5,617 bases of DNA. It comes from Arthrobacter sp. (GTDB lineage Bacteria > Actinomycetota > Actinomycetes > Actinomycetales > Micrococcaceae). The translations under genes and the position numbers were made by a program. The notes below the pieces were generated by a model. It was not told the origin of the DNA, searched no databases, and worked only from the letters and a program-made list of their open reading frames with translations. Shown piece by piece: positions 1 through 5,617 of the stretch; within the stretch, counting starts at the first letter, position 1; each line of letters begins with the position of its first letter. Location of the stretch: contig JAODMA010000288.1 of assembly GCA_025464545.1 (NCBI GenBank), positions 1 to 5,617 on the forward strand, given 5' to 3'.

Positions 1-2110
1 TGCCCAAGACTTCTGCCACGTTCTTGCCGTGGTAGGTCACTTCGAGGGTTTCCGGGTTGTAGCGCGAGCCGTGGCATTCCGGGCAGGGGCCGTAGCTGCC
101 CGGCAGGAACAGCAGTTCCACCGCGACGAAGCCCTCACCCTGGCAGGTCTCGCAGCGCCCGCCGGGAACGTTGAAGGAGAAGCGCCCGGCGCCGAACCCC
201 CGGGCCTTGGCCTCATCCGTGGCCGCGAACTCCTTGCGGACCGCGTCGAAGAGGCCGGTGTAGGTAGCGAGGTTGGAGCGCGGCGTCCGGCCTATCGGCT
301 TCTGGTCAACCTTGACGAGCCGGTCCAGCTGGTCCAGCCCTGACACCGGTCCGACGGTCAGCGGTTCGTTGAGTACGGTGGCGTCGGCGTCGGGCTCTGC
401 GGCGTCCTTTGCCGCCTCCGGCGAGGCGCCGGTCTCCGGATGAAGCCGCGCGCCGACGACCTCGGCGAGGACCTGGCTGACCAGGGTGGATTTGCCGGAA
501 CCGGAAACGCCGGTGACCGCCGTCAGCACCCCCAGCGGGAAGTTCGCGTCGAGTTCGCGCAGGTTGTGGCGGGTGATACCGCGCAGCTCAAGCCAGCCCG
601 CGGCCTCCCGGCGGCCGCCGTCGGCTGACCCGAACCCGGAAGTCGCCGCGGCAGCATCCGGGAAAAGGAACGGCCGGGTCACGGAGGACTCCACTTCGGC
701 CAGGCCGGCGACCGGGCCGCTGTAGAGTACTTCGCCGCCGCCCTCACCGGCGCGGGGACCCACGTCCACGAGCCAGTCCGCGCGCCGGACGATGTCCATG
801 TTGTGCTCCACGACGAACACTGAGTTGCCTGAGGACTTGAGCTGGTCCAGGACCGCGAGCAGCGGCTCGGCGTCGGCCGGGTGCAGGCCGGCGGAGGGCT
901 CGTCCAGCACGTAGATCACGCCGAACAGTCCGGACCGGAGCTGGGTGGCGATCCGGAGCCGCTGCATCTCGCCGGGGGAGAGGGTGGGGGTGGAGCGGCC
1001 CAGCGCGAGGTAGCCGAGGCCGAGGTCCAGCAGCACGGTGACGCGCTGCAGGAGGTCGCGAGTGATGGCGACGGCCACTTCGTTGCTTTCCCCGGAGGAC
1101 TGCTTCCGGGAGGCAGTGCCGGCCTCCGTGAGCTCAGCGGTCGGCCGGATGATCCCGGCCAGTTCGGTCATCGGCACGGCGTTGAGCTCGGCGATGGTCC
1201 GCCCGGCGAACGACACGGCGAGGGCCTCGGGCCGGAGCCCGCTGCCGCCGCAGCGCGGGCACGGGCCGGTTTCCATAAAGCGCAGCACGCGGTCTCGCAT
1301 GGTGTTGCTTTTGGAATCGGCAAGTGTGTGCAGGACGTAGCTCCGGGCACTCCAAAAGCGGCCCTTGTACGGTTTCGCGACCCGGTCGCGCTGCGGCGTG
1401 ACTTCCACCACGGGCTGTTCCTCCGTGAAGAGGATCCAGTCGCGGTCTTTCCTGGGCAGCTTCCGCCAGGGGACGTCGACGTCGTGGCCGAGGTGGGTCA
1501 GGATGTCGCGCAGGTTCTTGCCCTGCCAGGCTCCGGGCCACGCGGCGATGGCACCGTTGCGGATGCTCAGCGACGGGTCCGGAACCAGGGACGATTCGGT
1601 GACCGTGTGTGCGATCCCCAGTCCGTGGCACTCCGGGCAGGCGCCGGCGGCGGTGTTCGGCGAGAACGCGTCCGAATCCAGCGGGCTGGCCCCGTCCGGG
1701 TAACTGCCGGCGCGCGAGTAAAGCATGCGCAACGAGTTGGATAGGGTGGTGAGCGTCCCGACCGTGGAGCGCGAGCTCGGCGTGCCGCGGCGCTGTTGGA
1801 GCGCCACGGCGGGCGGCAGCCCGGTGATCGACTCCACCTTGGGGTTATGGCCCTGCTGGATCAGCCGGCGGGCGTAGGGCGCCACCGATTCGAAGTAGCG
1901 GCGCTGCGCTTCGGCGTAGATGGTGCCGAAGGCGAGGGACGACTTGCCTGAGCCGGAGACCCCGGTGAAAGCGACGAACGCGTCGCGGGGCACGTCCACG
2001 TCCACGTTGCGCAGATTGTTCTCCCGCGCACCGCGCACACGGACAAAACCATCCGCGGTGTGGTCGAGGGTCAAAGTCGCCAGATCGGAAGCATGCTTTT
2101 CATTCTGCAT
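1..2110 (-). CDS. UvrA-like tandem ABC ATPase (UvrA2 type, lacks UvrB-binding domain), C-terminus cut by window edge
   Basis: The reading frame is open from the ATG at 2110 to the left edge (703 residues, no stop, no frameshift). It shows the UvrA plan. The first Walker A is GVSGSGKSS (50-58), the ABC signature LSPGEMQRLRIA (377-388), the Walker B VIYVLDEPSAGLHP (398-411) with catalytic E404, and the H-loop is H436. The second Walker A is GVSGSGKST (534-542). Zinc-type Cys pairs lie at C158/C161 and C284/C287, and the conserved C-terminal finger C653-X2-C656-X19-C676-X2-C679 is followed by RYNPETLEV. The second signature, Walker B and H-loop must lie beyond position 1. Only about 25 residues separate LYSRAG (131-135) from the first CxxC, where canonical UvrA carries the UvrB-binding domain of over 100 residues. 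This matches Deinococcus UvrA2 and DrrC-like self-resistance proteins, so a role in lesion or drug-adduct tolerance rather than classical UvrABC incision is inferred. No ATG, GTG or TTG occurs in frame between 2111 and 2158, and no Shine-Dalgarno precedes the start. It is divergent from the deaminase gene. Confidence 0.95.
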   Translation of the reverse strand, partial: MQNEKHASDLATLTLDHTADGFVRVRGARENNLRNVDVDVPRDAFVAFTGVSGSGKSSLAFGTIYAEAQRRYFESVAPYARRLIQQGHNPKVESITGLPPAVALQQRRGTPSSRSTVGTLTTLSNSLRMLYSRAGSYPDGASPLDSDAFSPNTAAGACPECHGLGIAHTVTESSLVPDPSLSIRNGAIAAWPGAWQGKNLRDILTHLGHDVDVPWRKLPRKDRDWILFTEEQPVVEVTPQRDRVAKPYKGRFWSARSYVLHTLADSKSNTMRDRVLRFMETGPCPRCGGSGLRPEALAVSFAGRTIAELNAVPMTELAGIIRPTAELTEAGTASRKQSSGESNEVAVAITRDLLQRVTVLLDLGLGYLALGRSTPTLSPGEMQRLRIATQLRSGLFGVIYVLDEPSAGLHPADAEPLLAVLDQLKSSGNSVFVVEHNMDIVRRADWLVDVGPRAGEGGGEVLYSGPVAGLAEVESSVTRPFLFPDAAAATSGFGSADGGRREAAGWLELRGITRHNLRELDANFPLGVLTAVTGVSGSGKSTLVSQVLAEVVGARLHPETGASPEAAKDAAEPDADATVLNEPLTVGPVSGLDQLDRLVKVDQKPIGRTPRSNLATYTGLFDAVRKEFAATDEAKARGFGAGRFSFNVPGGRCETCQGEGFVAVELLFLPGSYGPCPECHGSRYNPETLEVTYHGKNVAEVLG

Positions 2111-2117
2111 TAGGTCG

Positions 2118-2123
2118 ACTCTA
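2118..2123 (-). promoter_or_regulatory. Candidate -10 box (TAGAGT) for a leaderless uvrA2-like mRNA
   Basis: On the minus strand TAGAGT fits the actinobacterial TANNNT consensus. Exactly 7 nt (CGACCTA) separate it from the ATG at 2110, so transcription would start at or within a base or two of the start codon. No purine-rich ribosome binding site lies between them. No convincing -35 hexamer is visible, which is common for such promoters. Prediction from sequence only. Confidence 0.45.
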
Positions 2124-2146
2124 GCGGCCCTGACCAGCGGCGGGCA

Positions 2147-2152
2147 TATCCT
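2147..2152 (+). promoter_or_regulatory. Candidate -10 box (TATCCT) for a leaderless deaminase mRNA
   Basis: TATCCT fits TANNNT and ends 6 nt before the ATG at 2159, which places the transcription start on the A of the start codon. The frame has a stop at 2111-2113, with no ATG, GTG or TTG between that stop and 2159. Downstream, no start candidate occurs before the catalytic HxH motif except one CTG. The ATG is therefore essentially forced although it lacks a Shine-Dalgarno. The -35 region is not recognisable. Confidence 0.5.
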
Positions 2153-2158
2153 TACCGG

Positions 2159-3250
2159 ATGAACACTTACGACGGCGGCGCTGACGCTACCGGCACAGAC
2201 GCGGCAACCACCGACCCGGACAGCGGCGCCGTCCTTGAACCGGACGAAACGCCCGGGGGACTTGATGGTGCGCTGCCGGTTGCTGAGCTGCACCTGCACA
2301 TCGAGGGAACCCTGGAACCGGAGCTGATCTTCGCGCTCGCGGAACGCAACGGAATCCAGCTGCCGTATGCGGACCTGGCGGAGCTCCGCTCGCGGTATGA
2401 GTTCACGGACCTCCAGTCCTTCCTTGACCTGTACTACGCCAACATGGCGGTGCTGCAGACTGAGCAGGACTTCGCCGACATGACCCGTGCGTACCTGGCC
2501 CGGGCGGCGCTCGCCGGCGTTCGGCACGCCGAGATCATGCTGGACCCGCAGGCCCACCTTGCCCGCGGGGTGTCGCTGGAGACCTGCGTCAACGGCGTGG
2601 CGTCGGTACTGAAGGGTTCCCTGGAGGAGTTCGGTATCTCCACCTTGCTGATAGCGGCCTTCCTGCGGGACCTCCCCGAAGAATCCGCCCTCGACGTATT
2701 GGAGCAGCTGCTGGCCCTGAATGCCCCGATCGCCGGGATCGGCCTGGATTCCGCGGAGGTGGGCAACCCGCCGGCGAAGTTCCAGCGGCTCTTTGCCCGC
2801 GCCAAGGAAGCCGGGCTCCACCGGATCGCGCACGCCGGCGAGGAGGGACCGCCGTCGTACATCATCGAGGCGCTGGAGATCCTGGAAGTGGAACGGATCG
2901 ACCACGGCATCCGCTGCATGGAGGATCCCGAGCTGGTGGAGCGGCTGGTGAACGACCTCATGCCGCTGACCGTGTGCCCGCTGTCGAACGTCCGGCTCCG
3001 GGCCGTGGACATGCTGGCGGACCATCCGCTGCCGGCGATGCTCGCGGCCGGGCTGAACGTGAGCGTGAACTCGGATGACCCGGCATATTTCGGCGGATAC
3101 GTGGACGACAACTTCGAAAAGCTGAAGTCGGTGATCGGCCTGTCCGAGTTCGACTGCGTGCGCCTCGCGGCGAACTCGATCCGTTCCTCCTTCGCCAGCG
3201 AGGAGCGTAAGACCGAGTTGCTGGCGGAACTGGCGGCGTCCGGGCACTGA
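2159..3250 (+). CDS. Adenine/adenosine deaminase family protein, probably adenine deaminase (ADE type)
   Basis: A complete 363-residue zinc-dependent amidohydrolase of the adenosine deaminase family (TIM barrel, cytoplasmic). It should hydrolyse the 6-amino group of a purine and release ammonia, as a purine salvage enzyme. Metal and catalytic residues are all present: H45-x-H47, H225 and E228 in HAGEE, H249 in RIDHG, and D306/D307 in NSDDPAYFGGY. Several motifs match adenine deaminases such as Pseudomonas Pa0148 and yeast Aah1 rather than true adenosine deaminases. These are HLHIEGT instead of HxHLDG, LDPQAH (128-133), GLDSAEVGNPP (195-205), RIDHG instead of RIGHG, and VCPLSN (272-277). Adenine to hypoxanthine is therefore the better guess, although automatic annotation will probably say adenosine deaminase. 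The first 37 residues are an acidic Gly/Ala/Asp/Thr-rich tail not needed for the fold. The gene converges on the reductase gene with only 27 bp between the stop codons. Confidence 0.95.
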   Translation: MNTYDGGADATGTDAATTDPDSGAVLEPDETPGGLDGALPVAELHLHIEGTLEPELIFALAERNGIQLPYADLAELRSRYEFTDLQSFLDLYYANMAVLQTEQDFADMTRAYLARAALAGVRHAEIMLDPQAHLARGVSLETCVNGVASVLKGSLEEFGISTLLIAAFLRDLPEESALDVLEQLLALNAPIAGIGLDSAEVGNPPAKFQRLFARAKEAGLHRIAHAGEEGPPSYIIEALEILEVERIDHGIRCMEDPELVERLVNDLMPLTVCPLSNVRLRAVDMLADHPLPAMLAAGLNVSVNSDDPAYFGGYVDDNFEKLKSVIGLSEFDCVRLAANSIRSSFASEERKTELLAELAASGH

Positions 3251-3260
3251 GCTAACCGGC

Positions 3261-3276
3261 GCCGTTACCTCACGGC
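3261..3276. terminator. Weak hairpin between convergent genes
   Basis: GCCGT-TACCTC-ACGGC forms a 5-bp GC-rich stem with a 6-nt loop, lying wholly inside the 27-bp gap between the two convergent stop codons. An overlapping 8-bp palindrome CGGCGCCG (3258-3265) could compete with it. No T-tract follows on either strand, so this is at best a weak bidirectional terminator. The position supports the role more than the sequence does. Confidence 0.25.
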
Positions 3277-3277
3277 C

Positions 3278-4224
<947 letters not shown>

Positions 4225-4252
<28 letters not shown>

Positions 4253-4542
4253 GGGGATCTCCTCCGAAGAAAGGTGGCGGCGTGCAGCTTCCCGCGGATA
4301 GGTGCGGAGCTGGCGGGCCCGACGTCGGGCAGACCGCCACTGTAAACCCAAAGGTCCGGGCGCACAAAGGGCAGCCGCCCCGCGAGTGGGCGCCCGGCCC
4401 GGAGCGCTACAGCTCGGAGCATCATCTCGATACGGTCCAGGCTGCGGTCCGCCGCGAGCAGGCGCCAAACGTCGACGGCGGCGAACGCCAGGCCGGCAAC
4501 CACGGCAATTGGTCCGGCATGGGAAGCCAGCGGTGAGGGCAT
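4225..4542 (-). CDS. Possible small single-helix membrane protein upstream of, and overlapping, the aldo/keto reductase
   Basis: I do not recognise this 105-residue frame. The start is strongly supported: TAAGGAGG lies 4 nt before the ATG at 4542, a near-perfect match to the 16S anti-Shine-Dalgarno. Residues 10-30 ([11 protein letters not shown] onward, to about LLAA) form a hydrophobic stretch long enough for one membrane helix. The rest is basic (many Arg) and would lie in the cytoplasm. Third positions are mostly G or C over the first 50 codons, about three quarters by hand count, and less so towards the end, where it overlaps the reductase start in another frame. Its stop at 4225-4227 is 28 bp inside the reductase gene, giving a two-gene operon. 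It could instead be a leader ORF controlling reductase translation, or a decayed gene whose original C-terminus is lost. If it is not real, the gap 4253-4723 holds no other gene I can support. Confidence 0.5.
4259..4265 (-). promoter_or_regulatory. Ribosome binding site of the aldo/keto reductase
   Basis: GGAGGAG on the minus strand, 6 nt before the ATG at 4252. It fixes the reductase start even though the frame is open for more than a kilobase upstream. The site lies inside the coding region of the overlapping small ORF, so ribosomes finishing that ORF at 4225 would pass over it. Confidence 0.8.
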
Positions 4543-4546
4543 GGTT

Positions 4547-4554
4547 CCTCCTTA
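4547..4554 (-). promoter_or_regulatory. Strong Shine-Dalgarno of the small membrane ORF
   Basis: TAAGGAGG on the minus strand, followed by AACC and the ATG at 4542. It is the strongest ribosome binding site in the window and the main reason to take the small ORF seriously. Confidence 0.65.
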
Positions 4555-4620
4555 GCGGTCCAGTGCGAAAGCTACTCGCGGGTACCGGGGCGTTGATCCC
4601 TCCCACACACCTGGTCGGGC

Positions 4621-4640
4621 TGTCATAGTGGGTCACGACA
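4621..4640. promoter_or_regulatory. Imperfect inverted repeat, possible operator
   Basis: TGTCAT-N8-ACGACA: the two 6-bp arms pair at five of six positions. It covers the candidate -10 box of the minus-strand promoter, where a repressor would act. No regulator gene lies in the window, and a repeat this short can arise by chance. Confidence 0.2.
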
Positions 4641-4651
4641 CACAGAGTTAA
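4622..4651 (-). promoter_or_regulatory. Candidate promoter for the small ORF/reductase operon
   Basis: On the minus strand TTAACT (4651-4646) is a 4/6 match to the -35 consensus and TATGAC (4627-4622) a 5/6 match to the -10 consensus, with an 18-bp spacer. Transcription would begin near 4615, giving a leader of about 70 nt before the small ORF. Prediction only. Confidence 0.35.
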
Positions 4652-4681
4652 CCGTCTCCACTCGCGAAAACGCCCACATTC

Positions 4682-4710
4682 TTGGCAAAATGCAGGTGGA
4701 TCAATAGCTT
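4682..4710 (+). promoter_or_regulatory. Candidate promoter for the winged-helix/X25 gene
   Basis: TTGGCA (4682-4687, 5/6 to TTGACA), a 17-bp spacer and TAGCTT (4705-4710, fits TANNNT). Start of transcription would fall near 4716-4718, inside the Shine-Dalgarno at 4713-4719. That would remove part of the ribosome binding site, so either the start is a few bases further upstream or the true promoter lies elsewhere. Confidence 0.3.
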
Positions 4711-4712
4711 CT

Positions 4713-4719
4713 AAAGGAG
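4713..4719 (+). promoter_or_regulatory. Ribosome binding site of the winged-helix/X25 gene
   Basis: AAAGGAG ends 4 nt before the ATG at 4724. It selects this ATG over the out-of-frame ATG at 4690. Confidence 0.75.
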
Positions 4720-4723
4720 ACCC

Positions 4724-5617
4724 ATGGGCGCGAACACCGCGGAAAACACCAACCTTCGACTCAAGGCCGTGCTGGATGTTCTGGCAGAGGGGGTGTGGAC
4801 AGGTGAAAAACTTAACGCCGGAGCCGTATTGGGCGAGGCGATCGAGCAGGTGCCGCTCAATGACCACGAACGTGAACTCCTTAGCGGCGGCATTCCGCGA
4901 GGCCACAAGGCGCTGACCACCGCCACCGCGAAGCTGGTCAAGGCCGGCTGGCTGGTCAAGGGGCGCTCCGGGTGGTCGATCACCGAGGATGGTCAGCGGG
5001 CCACGGTGGCCTTCGCGGAGCCGACTGCTTTCGCCGAGGCGCTCGACGCCGGCACTCCGGTTCCGGCCGGCACGCCCCTGCCGGCTGCTCCCGCTGGAAA
5101 GCCCGCGGCGAAGGCCGCGTCCGTGGAGGAACCGCCGTCGAAAGCCGCCAAGGTGGCCGGCAAGGCCGCCAGGCTGATCGAAGACGCCGTCGCCCCGGTC
5201 GCGAAGGCAGTGCGGAAGCGGAAGCCAGCTGCGAAGACGCCCTCCGCCGCTGAAGCGCCGGCCCCGTCCGCTGCCACGGCTGCCGCTCCGGAGGCACCCG
5301 CGGTCAGCGCCGAAACCCCCGCAGTCAGCACCGAAACCATCGAGCAGCCGGAAGCCGTTGCGGTTGCCGGTGACTTCAACATCCTGCTGGGTGCTCCCGC
5401 CAACTGGGCCCCGCAGTACGACGAATCGCAGATGGAATTGGACCAGGTGGACCAGCTCTGGAAGATCGCGGCGGAGATTCCGGCCGGCTTCTACAGCTTC
5501 AAGATTGCCCTGAACCGGTCCTGGGATGAAAACTACGGCGCCTACGGGGAATTCGACGGCCCCAACCACGAGGTGCATCACGGCGGTGGCCTCCTCGTCA
5601 TCCACTACGACCACCGC
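4724..5617 (+). CDS. Winged-helix (Mrr-N-like) + Ala/Lys/Pro linker + X25 starch/glycogen-binding-like domain protein, C-terminus cut by window edge
   Basis: The frame is open for 298 codons to the right edge with no stop. Residues 8-97 look like a winged helix of the Mrr N-terminal type: [15 protein letters not shown], then [24 protein letters not shown], then the wing [12 protein letters not shown]. Residues 98-210 are a low-complexity linker with two characters: a Lys/Ala-rich, histone-H1-like part (125-171, including [11 protein letters not shown]) and an Ala/Pro/Glu part (172-210). Residues 212-296 match the X25 module of amylopullulanases: [30 protein letters not shown] and [10 protein letters not shown], a beta-sandwich related to CBM48-like starch/glycogen modules. 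There is no signal peptide or membrane helix, so the protein is probably cytoplasmic, unlike secreted pullulanases. Function is unknown; binding to storage glucan coupled to nucleic-acid or protein contact is inference. More domains could follow beyond the window. Annotation pipelines may call it a glycosidase, but no catalytic domain is visible. Confidence 0.88.
   Translation, partial: MGANTAENTNLRLKAVLDVLAEGVWTGEKLNAGAVLGEAIEQVPLNDHERELLSGGIPRGHKALTTATAKLVKAGWLVKGRSGWSITEDGQRATVAFAEPTAFAEALDAGTPVPAGTPLPAAPAGKPAAKAASVEEPPSKAAKVAGKAARLIEDAVAPVAKAVRKRKPAAKTPSAAEAPAPSAATAAAPEAPAVSAETPAVSTETIEQPEAVAVAGDFNILLGAPANWAPQYDESQMELDQVDQLWKIAAEIPAGFYSFKIALNRSWDENYGAYGEFDGPNHEVHHGGGLLVIHYDHR
5297..5338 (+). 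repeat. Two-copy 21-bp in-frame tandem repeat in the linker
   Basis: Copies at 5297-5317 and 5318-5338 agree at 19 of 21 bases. They encode PAVSAET and PAVSTET (residues 192-198 and 199-205). Being a multiple of three, the duplication lengthens the linker without breaking the frame, a simple route for linker-length variation between strains. Confidence 0.85.

Larger units (their letters stand above)
4543..4723. other. Divergent intergenic regulatory region
   Basis: These 181 bp separate the minus-strand small ORF/reductase pair from the plus-strand X25 gene. They hold candidate promoters for both directions, a 20-bp imperfect inverted repeat and the two ribosome binding sites. The base composition is visibly less GC-rich than the flanking genes between about 4640 and 4720, as expected for promoters. 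I see no small ORF or structured RNA here. Confidence 0.6.

Noticed and set aside
881..1744. 287-codon plus-strand frame antisense to the UvrA-like gene
   Set aside because: The opposite strand carries a continuous UvrA homologue with all motifs. The plus-strand translation is compositionally biased with no recognisable domain.
2114..2119. GTCGAC palindrome in the divergent spacer as an operator
   Set aside because: Six bases with no extension of symmetry on either side; expected by chance in GC-rich DNA.
2434..3111. 225-codon minus-strand frame antisense to the deaminase
   Set aside because: Ser/Arg-rich translation typical of the shadow frame of a GC-rich gene; the plus strand carries the full deaminase.
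4253..5614. Minus-strand frame of the reductase continuing open upstream to 5614, giving a 778-codon reading frame
   Set aside because: The reductase homology and a strong ribosome site begin at 4252. The upstream part is Gly/Arg-rich low-complexity translation antisense to the X25 gene, an effect of high GC content.

Overview
The window is GC-rich, roughly two-thirds G+C by eye, with strongly GC-biased third codon positions. The protein families and gene style fit an actinobacterium, most likely Micrococcaceae (Arthrobacter/Pseudarthrobacter-like). That placement is inference from composition and protein resemblance; there is no rRNA or other marker. I see no mobile element, CRISPR array, tRNA or rRNA.

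Layout: (1) 1-2110, minus strand: most of a UvrA-family tandem ABC ATPase of the UvrA2 type, which lacks the UvrB-binding domain; its C-terminus lies beyond the left edge. (2) 2111-2158: a 48-bp divergent spacer. It holds TANNNT -10 boxes on both strands, placed so that both mRNAs would start at or next to their ATG (leaderless). (3) 2159-3250, plus strand: a purine deaminase of the adenosine/adenine deaminase family whose motifs match the adenine deaminase branch. (4) 3251-3277: a 27-bp convergent gap with a small hairpin. (5) 3278-4252, minus strand: a complete aldo/keto reductase. (6) 4225-4542, minus strand: a possible small one-helix membrane protein with a near-perfect Shine-Dalgarno, overlapping the reductase start by 28 bp and probably co-transcribed with it. 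(7) 4543-4723: a divergent regulatory region. (8) 4724-5617, plus strand: the first 298 residues of an unusual protein that joins a winged-helix Mrr-N-like domain, an Ala/Lys/Pro-rich linker and a starch/glycogen-binding-like X25 domain; it runs off the right edge.

The genes do not form one obvious pathway. UvrA2-like proteins bind DNA and are linked to lesion tolerance or drug self-resistance. The deaminase belongs to purine salvage. The reductase is a general NADPH-dependent carbonyl reductase. The last protein may connect nucleic-acid or protein binding to storage polysaccharide.

The most notable points are the winged-helix/X25 fusion, the back-to-back leaderless promoters, the small membrane ORF coupled to the reductase, and the deaminase motifs that point to adenine rather than adenosine.
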